NCBI RefSeq assembly: GCF_041146395.1
Contig: NC_091010.1
Location: forward strand, 54,208,001-54,272,000
Direction of reading: 5' to 3'
From: Eulemur rufifrons
Taxonomy: Eukaryota > Chordata > Mammalia > Primates > Lemuridae
DNA length: 64,000 nt
Shown: positions 11,462 to 22,224 of the stretch, one piece after another
Numbering within the stretch: position 1 is the first letter of the stretch
Layout: each line of letters begins with the position of its first letter
Notes under the pieces: model-generated
What the model saw: the letters and a program-made list of their open reading frames with translations, nothing else
Databases searched by the model: none
What the model was told of the DNA's origin: nothing
Position numbers and translations under genes: made by a program

Positions 11462-12554
11462 TGTTCATTTATTCATTAGATAAATATTTGAGCATGTACT
11501 GTGTGCCAGGTTCTGTTCTAAGTGCTGGGAGTTCAGCAGTAAACAGACAGACAAATGCTCCTGCCCTAATGGAGTTTATGTTCTTGGGAGTAAATAGAAG
11601 TAAAGTAAAGTATATGTCCTGTTAGTCATAAATTGTTATGGAGAACATAGGGCAGGGAAGGAAGATAAAGGGAGTGTTTGGGGGTAATTTGCAGTTTTAA
11701 ATAGAGTGGCCAAGTGAAGTCCTCACTGAGAAGGTGACATGTGAGCAAAGACTTGAAGAAGGCGAGGGAGCATGTATGTGGCTGTCTAGGGGAAGAACAT
11801 TACAGGCAGAGGGAACAAGCCAAAGGCCCTGAGACCCAAGCATAACTGACATGGATGCAACAGAATGAGGGAGGCGGTAATGGGAAGCCACTGGATGACT
11901 TTGAAGAGAGGTGTGACACGGTCTGACACATGTTTAGAAAGGATTATTTTGGCTGTGTTTTCAGACTAGACCTTACTGGACAAGTGTAGTTGCAGGGGGA
12001 CTACTTAGGAGGTCAATGCAATAATCTTGGTGAGAGAGAATGTATCTGGTGGAGTTGATGAGAATTGATTGGGTTCTGGATATCTTTTGAAGATAGAGCC
12101 AATAGGATTTTCTAACTGGGATGTGGGGGTATATATGAGAGAGAGGAACCAAACTTGACACTAAGTTTTGGGGTCTAGGCAAAAGTTTATAGGAGCAGTT
12201 TGGGAAATGGGAGAGAATAAGAGTTCAGTTTGAGGCCGGGCGCGGTGGCTCACGCCTGTAATCCTAGCACTCTGGGAGGCCGAGGTGGGCGGATCGTTTG
12301 AGCTCAGGAGTTCGAGACCAGCCTGAGCAAGAGCGAGACCCCACCTCTACTAAAAATAGAAAGAAATTATATGGACAGCTAAAAATATATATAGAAAAAA
12401 ATTAGCCGAGCATGGTGGCGCATGCCTGTAGTCCCAGCTACTCGGGAGGCTGAGACAGGAGGATCGCTTGAGCTCAGGAGTTTGAGGTTGCTGTGAGCTA
12501 GGCTGACGCCACGGCACTCACTCTAGCCCGGGCAACAGAGTGAGACTCTGTCTC

Positions 12555-12585
<31 letters not shown>

Positions 12586-12690
12586 CAGTTTGAGACACAT
12601 TATATTTGAAATGTCTAGTAGACATCTACTTGGAAGTTGCTGTGGGTGAAGGTCAGTGTATGGCTATAGGCTGACTGTATAAACTTGAGA
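11462..12690 (-). mobile_element. L2 LINE 3' region, split by AluL
   Basis: The reverse-strand L2 3' end starts with 'ttcatttattcattagataa' and 'actgtgtgccaggttctgtt', and continues through 'ggcagagggaacaagccaaa' and 'ttctggatatcttttgaaga'. It resumes after the Alu with 'aaatgtctagtagacatcta'. About 900 bases of L2 are preserved, long for this ancient LINE. No ORF remains. Confidence 0.8.
12235..12581 (+). mobile_element. AluL (strepsirrhine dimeric Alu), full length
   Basis: Starts 'gccgggcgcggtggctcacg', carries the strepsirrhine linker 'aaatagaaagaaattatatg' and 'aaaaatatatatagaaaa', and ends in a 27-A tail. Perfect 13-base target-site duplication AGTTCAGTTTGAG (12222-12234 and 12582-12594). 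Inserted into the L2 copy. Confidence 0.95.
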
Positions 12691-12999
12691 GTTATTATTT
12701 TCCTCCATTTTTAATGGGTGTATATTTAATCCCTTTGATGATTAGAATAAACTTTGCTCTAGTAAGGGTTTGAGGTGCATCTATACATCTTTATGCTTTG
12801 AAGGGGTGTAATTTATCTTGTAAAACCTTGAATTTATTTTAATTTCTGAAGGATACTCGGTCGCAAAGGAAACCTTTTTCTCTAGGGATTTAAATCAAAA
12901 TATGAAACTAATGCTGTTACTGCGCTTTAAAAATGTACATGACTGTAAATGGAACGGTTTGGCTGTTCCTGAAAAAGTTAACATGGTTAACAGTAGTAA

Positions 13000-13555
13000 C
13001 AGTTATCATATGACCCAGCAATTTCCCTCTTAGGCATATATTCAAAAGAATTGAAAACATATGTTCCCACAAAAAAACTTGTACACTGATGTTCATAGCA
13101 GCATTATTCATAATAGCCAAAAAGTAGAAATAGCCCATATGTCTTGTCAGCTGATGAACGTGTAAATAAATGTGGTATATCCGTACAATGGAATATTATT
13201 CAGACATGAAAAGGAATGAAGTACTGATGTGTTCTACAGCATGGATGCACGTTGAAAACATTATGCTGAGTGAAAGAAGCCAGCTGTAAATGGCCACATA
13301 GTGTATGGTTCCATTGACATGAAATGTCCAGAAGAAAAAAATCCACAGAGACAGAAAGTAGATTAGTGGTTGTGAGGAGCTGGGAAGAGGGAGAAATGAG
13401 GAGTAATGGCTTAATGGATTTCCTTTTAGGGTGATGAAAAGTTCTGGAACTAGATAGTCATGATGGTTGTACAACACTGTGAATATACTATTGATAAAGA
13501 CCACTGAAAGTTACAATTTATAAGGGTAAATTTTATGGTAGTTGAATTATATCTT
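13000..13555 (+). mobile_element. L1M LINE fragment (ORF2 end and 3' UTR)
   Basis: Recognisable ORF2 3' text: 'tatgacccagcaatttccct', 'gttcatagcagcattattca', 'ggaatattattcagacatga', then the 3' UTR 'agtagattagtggttgtgag'. Frames are broken throughout. Confidence 0.85.
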
Positions 13556-13618
13556 ACTTTTCTTTCCTGGCATCTTTTTGAAAACTGTGAATGTTCAGGT
13601 ATACATAAGAACAACTAA

Positions 13619-13967
<349 letters not shown>

Positions 13968-14387
13968 GTTTGTTTAGAGAGACTAAGTTAAGATACTTAG
14001 CTCATCCAGGTAGAAATCAGGAGGCAATTTGTGATCCTATCTTTGATAAGTCATGGGTGAGTCTGATTATTTTAATACTCGATTCCATGGGAATATCTAG
14101 ATTAGCAAAAGAAGCCTCTATGATTATTGTTTCTATGGGTTTCAGAGAGCAGGAACAGGCTTATAAATAAGTTTATTAGGTCTTAAGTCAATAAAGATGG
14201 TCTTTTTTTCTCTCCATACCTGTAATTTAAAAATATGGGGGACTGAATTCCCTATAATTTTTTTAGCCAATCCAAGGTGACATTTACCTTCATAAAAACA
14301 TTGCCATCAAAGATTTGCCTGTTTAGGAAGTACATGAAAGGATTATCTTTAATTTACCTTTCATATGCCATTTATCCTAATGTTATA

Positions 14388-14432
14388 TTTTTGAGATGCA
14401 ATTCACACACCATAAAATTCACCCCCTAATTT
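14388..14432. mobile_element. Short L1M-type remnant
   Basis: 'tgagatgcaattcacacacc' followed by 'ataaaattcaccc' matches a common antisense L1M 3' segment. It is interrupted by the AluL that follows. Confidence 0.45.
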
Positions 14433-14443
14433 TATTTTATCCA

Positions 14444-14786
14444 TTTATTTATTTATTTTTTTTTGAGACAGAGTCTCACTCTGTTGCCCGGGCTAGAGTG
14501 CCCTGGCATCAGCCTAGCTTATAGCAACCTCAAACTCCTGGGCTTAAGCAATCCTTCTGCCTCAGCTTCCTAAGTAGCTGGGACTACAGGCATGTGCCAC
14601 CATGCCCGGCTAATTTTTCTATATATATTTTTAGCTGTCCATATAATTTCTTTCTATTTTTAGTAGAGACAGGGGTCTCGCTCTTGCTCAGGCTGGTCTC
14701 AAACTCCTGAGCTCAAACAATCCACCCGCCTCGGCCTCCCAGAGTGCTAGGATTAACAGACAGGCGTGAGCCACCGCTCCCAGCGC
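14444..14786 (-). mobile_element. AluL, full length
   Basis: Reverse AluL from a T-rich tail (with ATTT units) and 'gagacagagtctcactctgt' to 'gtgagccaccgctcccagcg'. It contains the linker 'ctatatatatttttagctgt'. Target-site duplication not evident. Confidence 0.9.
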
Positions 14787-14924
14787 TTCCTTATTAGAAT
14801 GGAACTTCTAGAAAACACAGGTTCATATTTGGATGGATACCATATGTGTGGCTTGATATGTTTTCAGTATTTTAAGGGAAGCATATGTGAACCAAGTAAG
14901 AACCATACCGGGGAAGATAGACAT

Positions 14925-15790
14925 TTATGTAACTGACTCCAACACGAACCTGAGAGCTATGCTATAGTCATAATTTAAAGTACAGGTGGGCACAGAGAAT
15001 GGAAATATCCCACCGGGGAGACACAATTCAGGGAGGAGGGTGGCATTTGATTTTGAGCTTTAGAGGGATGGTCCCCAGCCCCCAGGCTGTGGACCAGTAC
15101 CTCTCTGTGGCCTGTTAGGAACTGGGCCGCACAGCAAGAGGTGGGCGGCAACAGGGGCTAGCGAGCAGGCAGAGCTTCACCTGTTTGTATGTACAGCTGC
15201 TCCCCATCACTCCCATCGCTGCAAAAGCTCCGCCTCCCGTCAGATCAGTAGGGGTATTAGATTCTCAGGGGAGCACGAACCCTGCTGTAAACTGCACATG
15301 CGAAGGATCTAGGTTGTGCACTCGTTATGAGAATCTAATGGCTGATGATCTGAGGTGGAGCTGAGGCGGTGGTGCTAGCACTGGGGAGTGGCTGCAAATA
15401 CAGATTATCATTAGCAGAGAGGTCTGACTGCACAATAAATGTAATGTGCTTGAATCATCCTGAAACCATCCCCCCTACCCCACCCCTGGTCTGTGGAAAA
15501 ATTATCTTCCATGAAACCGGTCCCTGGTGCCAAAAAGGTTGGGGACTGTTGCTTTAGAGGTTCTGGTAGAATTTCAGCTGTTGGGGAGAAGGATGGATTA
15601 CAGGCCAAGATACTAGAATATACGAGGCCATGTAAGGTCTGTGGGATGGATGTAGTGGGAGAGGAAGTAGGAACCGTGAGGTTGAGAGCACCAGCTCACG
15701 TAAAGCCTTGGGAAATTTAGATTTTTATTCTGTGGCACCCATTATAGTTGAGAAATGTAATCAAATGTTTCTGAGATTTGGTGGTTTGAA
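14925..15790 (-). mobile_element. Diverged L2-like sequence, split by a hAT element
   Basis: Text on both sides of the hAT insertion continues one L2-like alignment: 'ggtggcatttgattttgagc' before, 'ggtagaatttcagctgttgg' and 'gccttgggaaatttagattt' after. Assignment is from remembered consensus and is moderate. Confidence 0.5.
15066..15551 (+). mobile_element. Non-autonomous hAT (MER1-group) DNA transposon, complete
   Basis: About 486 bases with inverted ends 'tggtccccagcccccaggct' and 'aaaggttggggactgttg', flanked by an exact 8-base duplication CTTTAGAG (15058-15065 and 15552-15559), the size typical of hAT. The inside includes 'cagatcagtaggggtattag' and 'atgagaatctaatggctgat'. It is a well-known primate repeat type, but I am not sure of the subfamily name. 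No transposase frame. Confidence 0.9.
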
Positions 15791-15942
15791 GAATGTCATG
15801 ATGGAGAGAGTGTGCTGGCAAAGGGACAATTTGGGCATTTAAGAGATAATAAGCAAATAAACTGAGGTCATGCTTTGAGATTAGGAAGAGTGCTGTAGAC
15901 TGAATGTTATTCCCTCCCACCCCCATTCATATGTTGAAACTT

Positions 15943-16271
15943 TTTTTTTTTTTTTTTTTTTGAGACAGAGTCTCACTCTGTTGCCTAGGCTAGAGTGCCG
16001 TGGCATCAGCCTAGCTGACAGCAACCTCAAACTCCTGGGCTCAAGCAATCCTCCTGCCTCAGCCTCCTGAGTAACTGGGACTACAAGCATGCAATACCAT
16101 GCCCAGCTAATTTTTTCTATATATATTTTTAGTTGTCCAGCTAATTTCCTTCCCTTTTTTTTGGTAGAGATGGGGTCGCGCTCTTGCTCAGGCTGGTCTC
16201 AAACTCCTGAGCCCACCTCGGCCTCCCAGAGTGTTAGGATTACAGGAGTGAGCCACCGTGCCTCGCCTCTC
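15943..16271 (-). mobile_element. AluL, full length
   Basis: Reverse AluL with T-tail 15943-15960. The duplication TATGTTGAAACTT is found at 15930-15942 and again from 16272, so the insertion cut cleanly through the MLT1 LTR. A short deletion removed the word 'aacgatcc' region near 16215. Confidence 0.93.
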
Positions 16272-16398
16272 TATGTTGAAACTTAATCCCCAGTGTGATG
16301 GTATTTGAAGGTGGGGACTTTGGGAGGTGATTATGAAGGATTAGTGCCCTTATAAAAGAGATCCCAGCGAGCTCCCCTCATTCCTTCCTCCATGTGAG

Positions 16399-16599
16399 GG
16401 TGGTGGGGAACCTGCGGCCTTGGGGCCACATGTGGCCTTCTGGATCCTTGAGTGCAGCCTTTTGATTGAATCCGCATTTTATTGAACAAATTCTTTTAAT
16501 AAGGGATTTGTTATGTGAAGTGTGGATTTGGTCAAGGGGCCACTCTTGGGGATCTGGAGGGACACATGTGGCCTTGAGGCTGCAGGTTCCTCACCCTTA
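16399..16599. mobile_element. Near-complete palindromic hAT-type MITE
   Basis: The left half (from 'tggtggggaacctgcggcct') and the reverse complement of the right half (from 'gggtgaggaacctgcagcct') align for about 95 bases each, so the element is almost all inverted repeat. Matching internal words include 'ccacatgtg' on both sides. The GGGGAACC-type terminus is hAT-like. An 8-base duplication could not be confirmed, possibly because the flanking LTR suffered a deletion. Family name not known to me. Confidence 0.7.
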
Positions 16600-16622
16600 C
16601 TAGCAGCCTGAACATGGGACAT

Positions 16623-17364
16623 TTTGGAGGCAAAAATCCATACAACTTGTCGAACGTTGGAGAGGTTGAAGAGACATGTGATCATTGGGGGTAGAAATTT
16701 AAATATTGCATTTGACTCAATTTCCAATATGCTGACTTATGACTGAGGAAAGATAATGTTTGTGATACTAGAAATGAGGTAGATTCAGCAAGTCTTAAAA
16801 GGTTTATTTTCCTTCCCATACATAAAGATTTTAGAAACTTGACTATTTCTTAATTTGTTTTACTGCTTGTTAACTATTACCCAATTGTCCAATCTTTGGA
16901 TTTATTTTCATTTGTGCATTTGGAAATGGTTGAATAGTCATCATTTTGGCTAAAGAATAGTCTTTTTGTTTCCAAATGAAACTGCTCGCCTATGCTGTGT
17001 TTTTGCATTTCATTTTAAACTTTTGTACAATGGAATAATAAAGCAGGCATTGGGCATTGCAATATCAAGTATTGCATGCTGTCATTACAGGAAGTTATTG
17101 TGTCATCTTTAAGTTTCTCTTTAATAACATTTGGTTTATCTTCAAAAGTAAACATATGGTAAGAACCTATAAGAAATTATTAGAAATGTTAAAAACACAT
17201 GCAAAATTATTTTTGCTATGTAAACTTAGTGGAGAATCCACTCCAATAAGACTTTTTGCACATTTACATAGTGAAACAACTAATATAAGATTTGGCTCCT
17301 CTGTCATTTCTAATAGCTTAGTTATGGGCACAGTTGGCCATTTTTGTTTATAATTCCTTGTAAT
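16623..17364. other. AT-rich stretch without recognised features
   Basis: No repeat or exon identified. The 98-codon open frame at 17057-17353 is composed of low-complexity hydrophobic residues without family resemblance. Confidence 0.4.
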
Positions 17365-17378
17365 AAGACATATAATAA

Positions 17379-17720
17379 GGCCGGGCGCGGTGGCTCACGT
17401 CTGTAATCCTAGCACTCCGGGAGGCCGAGGCGGGTGGATTGCTCGAGGTCAGGAGTTCGAGACCAGCCTGAGCAAGAGCGAGACCCCGTCTCTACTAAAA
17501 ATAGAAAGAAATTATATGGCCAACTAAAAATATATAGAGGAAAAAATTAGCCGGGCATGGTGGTGCATGTCTGTAGTCCCAGCCACTCGGGAGGCTGAGG
17601 CAGGAGGATCGCTTAAGCCCAGGAGTTTGAGGTTGCTGTGAGCTAGGCTGACGCCACGGCACTCACTCTAGCCCGGGCGACAGAGTGAGACTCTGTCTCA
17701 AAAAAAAAAAAAAAAAAAAA
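17379..17720 (+). mobile_element. AluL, full length
   Basis: Starts 'ccgggcgcggtggctcacgt', ends in a 22-A tail. Perfect 13-base duplication AAGACATATAATA (17365-17377 and 17721-17733). It faces the minus-strand AluL at 15943 across 1.1 kb. Confidence 0.95.
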
Positions 17721-18029
17721 AAGACATATAATAGAGGGTTTTATATTAGGACATACTGTTTTTATAAATGGGTAGAAGAAAACACTGAGTTTGACAGAAC
17801 TAATTTCTAAATTATTTCAATGTAAACGCTGCTTTCATGTTTAAATTTTTTGAGTATTAAATGTTTAAAATAACTTGTTTATTCAAAAGCAACTCTTAAT
17901 AAAATACAATGAAGATAAAAATCACAAGAGTAAAAAGCACTCACTTTTTTTAAAAAACAAGAATGAGTCTATTAAGTTGCTTTCAAAGTTAATGTTTGAT
18001 CAAATTTTTATAAAACCAATTTCATTTTT

Positions 18030-18200
18030 AAATATTTGAAATTAATTTTTGAGTTAGAAATATAAGGATGTGGAACAAAATCTGTAAGGCACACAAAAGT
18101 ATACATTGAAAAGTAAGTTGTCACTTCATCACCAAACCACTCAGGTTTCCTCCTTTCTTGTAATTATTCCAGAGATGGTTTTCATTGTTTATGTTTAAAT
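18030..18200 (+). mobile_element. L1M-like remnant
   Basis: 'aaaagtatacattgaaaagt', 'tcaggtttcctcctttcttg' and 'ttattccagagatggttttc' resemble a common L1M 3' UTR segment. Orientation is tentative. Confidence 0.4.
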
Positions 18201-18267
18201 TCCCGAATCAAGACTTTGCCTGGCTACACCTGGTGAATGAGTTGCTGAATAAGAAATATAGTTTTAA

Positions 18268-18388
18268 GGCTGGGCTGGGTGGCTCATGCCTGTAATCCCA
18301 GCACTTTGGGAGACCCAGGCAGGAGGAGGATTGCTTGAAGCTGGGAGTTCCAGACCAGCCTGGGCAACATAGTGAGACCCTGTCTCTT

Positions 18389-18389
<1 letters not shown>
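18268..18389 (+). mobile_element. FLAM-type Alu monomer
   Basis: One arm only: 'ggctgggctgggtggctcat' to 'agtgagaccctgtctctta'. The human-like 'atcccagcactttggg' places it before the strepsirrhine Alu changes. Its A tail has become an (AC)n run. Confidence 0.85.

Positions 18390-18426
<37 letters not shown>
18390..18426 (+). repeat. (AC)n microsatellite
   Basis: About 17 AC units grown from the tail of the preceding FLAM, a common origin for primate microsatellites. Confidence 0.95.
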
Positions 18427-18431
<5 letters not shown>

Positions 18432-18652
18432 TATCTTTAGGTTCAGAATAACCTGGGGAAATAGCCAGCCCATGTTCTTCTTCTAGATGTGGTTTCTGGA
18501 TCTATTGTCTTTTTATAAGAGTTTCCTTTCCTAGCTTCCCTTCCCCTAAGGCAGAGGTATGGAAAGTGGGAGGTGGTAGTTGTAATCATTTTTCACTCAT
18601 ACTATAAATAATACTTCTATACTCTTTGATCACAAAAATTGTTTTAAGACTA

Positions 18653-18988
18653 AGGTTTTGGGTGACACAAAATCACTTATTCCTATACCTAATCAGGATT
18701 ATTATTTGAAATTCTGTACAGATCTGTAATATGCAGCAAAGTTTATCTGACATTCTAGCCCTTGGAGTTGAGACACGGAGAACAGAACCTGTAGACTTTG
18801 ACCCGTATTTTAAAGTGAAGAACCATTGCTTCATTATAATTGGGGGGTACCCCACACCTCCAGCTGTGCAAATTCTATGGCCGTAGGTGGAGGAGGGAGT
18901 TAGATAACTATGGGAGAAGTGGGAATCTTCAAATCTACATAATCTTGATTAGGTACAGGAATAATTAATTCTGTGTCACCCAAAACCT
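18653..18988. mobile_element. MITE with long inverted ends and TA duplication, family not recognised
   Basis: Bases 18653-18700 and the reverse complement of 18941-18988 match at 43 of 48 positions (start 'aggttttgggtgacaca'). Weaker pairing continues inward for about 15-20 bases. The element is bounded by TA at 18651-18652 and 18989-18990, the signature of Tc1/mariner-type insertion. The 240-base centre has no frame of note. I do not know this terminus from any named family. Confidence 0.75.
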
Positions 18989-18999
18989 TAAAGTTTTTT

Positions 19000-20636
19000 G
19001 GGGTGCTAAATTAAGCCTTTGTGTGAATCATTTAGGCTTTCTATTATAGGTGGAAGTGGGAAGTCTCTGTAAACTTTAAAGTTTGGAGAGAAAAGTGGGA
19101 GTAAAGAGGGAGATGAAAGCTAGATTCATAGACTTTTGGAAACCTCACCTCATTTTATTAATGAAGGACCTGGTTTGGTTGAGTGAAGTGATATGTTCAA
19201 GGCAACATGTTGCTTGTGAGCAGATCTAGGCTCGCAACTGGGATTCCTTACTCTGTCTAGTGCTTTTTGTACTTAACATAAAGCAGCCATCTTGATGTAA
19301 GTACCATACATACCAGCCATCTTAACCTCATTCATGCAATTCTGGGGTGAGGGGTTTTACCAAAATTCCACTTGACCTTTCCTAGAGCAGCTTTTGAACA
19401 GGATGAGAGATCCCAATCTCTTAGAGATTTGTGGCTTCTTTTCAAGAAATAGTTGGTACTTGTTCTTTCCTTTTTTTTTTTTTTTTAATCTTTAATTGGG
19501 GAAAGTTTTGTGACATTTTTTAAAAAAAATCTGGAATGTGTCATGAACTTTCTTGTTTTCTTAACAAAAAGCCATACTGATATTCTGTATATTGTTCCAA
19601 TTTTAGTATGCTCACCACTAAAGCAAGTGATGCACATGGTAAATGTTTCTAACATGTTTAGGAACATTATATATTGAAAATTCGAACCGGATGTATTTGG
19701 CTACCTTGACCCTTTTTTTTTCTTTTGGAAAGGAACATATTTAAGTGAGAAACAGTTCTTCCCCTCCAATGAAAAGGAAAAGTTTTAGGTCATTTGAGTG
19801 AAATAGATTATAGTCTTATGACCCCAATTTTCCATTATTTTCAACTAAGTAGGCCATTACATAAGGCACCGTGAAAGAAGAAATATGTCATTAGAAATGT
19901 TAGTGTTTTAATTTAGTTTTGTCTTTAAGCTTATTAATGAGATTTTTAACAATCAAGAATGCATTTTATCTGTTGCATCATACCAAGGACTTTGAATGAA
20001 ATCTTTCAGAATTTTGCTTTTTATGTTTTGCTAGGGCATTTGGTTTCATGACAATTTTAGAAAGTGATTTTCAAGATAACCTGGTCTTTTCAAGACAAAG
20101 CCTTCTATAAAACATCCTTCTGAGGAACTGAAAAGATTCTTTATTATGGTTAGAGTCTATATAAGATATATTTGCTTTTGATATTACTATGAGTATAAAA
20201 GATGTCTTTTGGCCTATTTTTAAATCAGTGTTAATAGGAGCAGGTACAAGGTCAAGGTACTTGAGAACTTTGAATTCAGTGTTAAGTTGATTTTAAACTG
20301 ATTGGGGAGTGGCTATGTTTCATGGTGACAATATTCATATTAGAAATCTTATAGGTCAATTTTTATGAAAACCATGTAATATTTCTCAAGTTAATTATTG
20401 ACTTAAAACCTGCTGGTGCCTTTTCCCGAGATACTACTTTATAGAGAATGCAATGTTGGTTAAGCAGAAACTTCAAGTACCGGAAATTCTTTGGGTCCTC
20501 CACTTTAATGACAGAGGACCAGATGATTACGAATACAGTTGGATTTCAGGAATGTGTATTAGAAGCAGTAACATCTAGGTAGGTCTTAAAGTCAGCACAT
20601 ATTGACTCTTACACATTCTATAATCTACTTAGAATG
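19000..20636. other. AT-rich stretch, one possible MIR-class fragment
   Basis: Bases 19140-19265 ('ttaatgaaggacctggtttg', 'agcagatctaggctcgcaac') loosely follow a reverse MIR/MIR3 pattern. Otherwise nothing recognised; a T run lies at 19470-19486. Confidence 0.35.
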
Positions 20637-20650
20637 AAGACTCTAATGTC

Positions 20651-20992
<342 letters not shown>

Positions 20993-21311
20993 TAATATCT
21001 TGCACAGTTGTTAAGCAATAAAGATGTTCATGAAAATATGTGAAACCAAAAATTGGAAAGACCGCTTTTAAAATTGGATAGTTAAGGGAGAAGGCTTATT
21101 GCTATAAGAATTGTCATTTATTCTCCATTTCTGATCAGAGTAACTATATGGATTCCCCCAAAGTGTTTGTCTTTTTATGGCTTACTACATTTTTTTTTAA
21201 AGTTGTAATCATAAAAGTTGGGCCTTCTCTTCAGGGATAGCGTTTGCACAGGTGATTTAATTAGAACTGCCTGCATAATATAATTTGAAGTCTCATAAGA
21301 AGGCCCTGGAA

Positions 21312-21660
21312 TAGTACTATTCTCCCCACCCCCAAAATATGAGCTAATATGTAATTTAAAATTTTCTAGTATCCACATTAAAAAAAAACACACACACACA
21401 CCACAAAAGATCCCATTCCAGCATCTATAGCTTAAAGAAAGAAACAGGTATGAAATTAGTTTTAAGATAGTTGAACTCAATATATTTAAAATATTGTTTC
21501 AACCTATAAGCAATATAAAAAATTAATGAAACATTTTAAAATACCAAATCTTTGAAATCCTCCCTATATGTTACACTTGGCACATCTCAAATCAGACTAG
21601 CCACAATTTAAGTCCTCAGTAGTCACATGTGACTAGTGGCTGTTAAATCGGATAACATAG
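21312..21660 (+). mobile_element. hAT-Charlie MITE (about 350 bp), copy A
   Basis: Flanked by an exact 8-base duplication CCCTGGAA (21304-21311 and 21661-21668). The inside shows the family words 'ttaaaattttctagtatcca', 'gaaacaggtatgaaattag' and 'acatctcaaatcagactagc', ending in decayed 'ggctgttaaatcggataaca'. An (AC)n patch lies at 21389-21401. No coding capacity. Confidence 0.85.
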
Positions 21661-21999
21661 CCCTGGAACATCTTTCTCTGCTATCCCATCTCAATGTTGA
21701 GAATTCTTTCACTAGCAGTTTATTTTCGGGGACTAAAGTCTTGCCATCTCCTTCTATGCTTTTCTATAATTGAATGGAAAATGAAGCACTTCGGAGAGGG
21801 GGAAAAAAACATACTAAACCATTCTTGGTCATGTTACTTTTAACCATTTTTGCCTTTATAATGTGATAACCAAAAGCTAGTATGGCTGAATAAATGCAGA
21901 TATTATTGAATGAAAACTTCAGAGGGCATGTTCAGTTTGTTATGCTTAAATGAGGAGAGAGGGATAGAAAAAGAGGAAAAGGAAAAGCTGGGTAGTACA

Positions 22000-22222
22000 G
22001 AAAGAGCAGGTTTTGACATCAGAGGGATCTGATTTAAAATCCTACTGGCCTTGAGCAAGTTGGTTACTTTTTTGAGCCTTTTGTTTTCTTCATATGCAGC
22101 ATGGGGATAAAAAATACCTCTCAAGTTGCTGTGAAGATTACATGAGATATGTGAAGTTATGTCATGTGTAATATCTGGCACATAGTAGATGCTTAATAGA
22201 TATGTATTGAATAAATGTTTGC
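22000..22222 (+). mobile_element. MIR SINE, near full length
   Basis: 'ttgagcaagttggttacttt', 'catggggataaaaaatacct', 'ttgctgtgaagattacatga' and 'tggcacatagtagatgctta' follow the MIR consensus end to end. Confidence 0.85.
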
Positions 22223-22224
22223 TG

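Larger units (their letters stand above)
15891..16622 (+). mobile_element. MLT1 (MaLR) solo LTR, interrupted twice
   Basis: The LTR 5' part reads 'gtagactgaatgttattccc' and 'attcatatgttgaaac', continues after the Alu with 'gtgtgatggtatttgaaggt' and 'gattagtgcccttataaaag', and its last bases return at 16603 as 'gcagcctgaacatgggaca'. An AluL and a palindromic hAT element lie within it, and the middle-to-late LTR is deleted. No internal retroviral sequence is present. Confidence 0.75.

Noticed and set aside
18208..18432. Minus-strand frame with CVCVCV repeats
   Set aside because: Translation of the (AC)n microsatellite and FLAM; not a gene.
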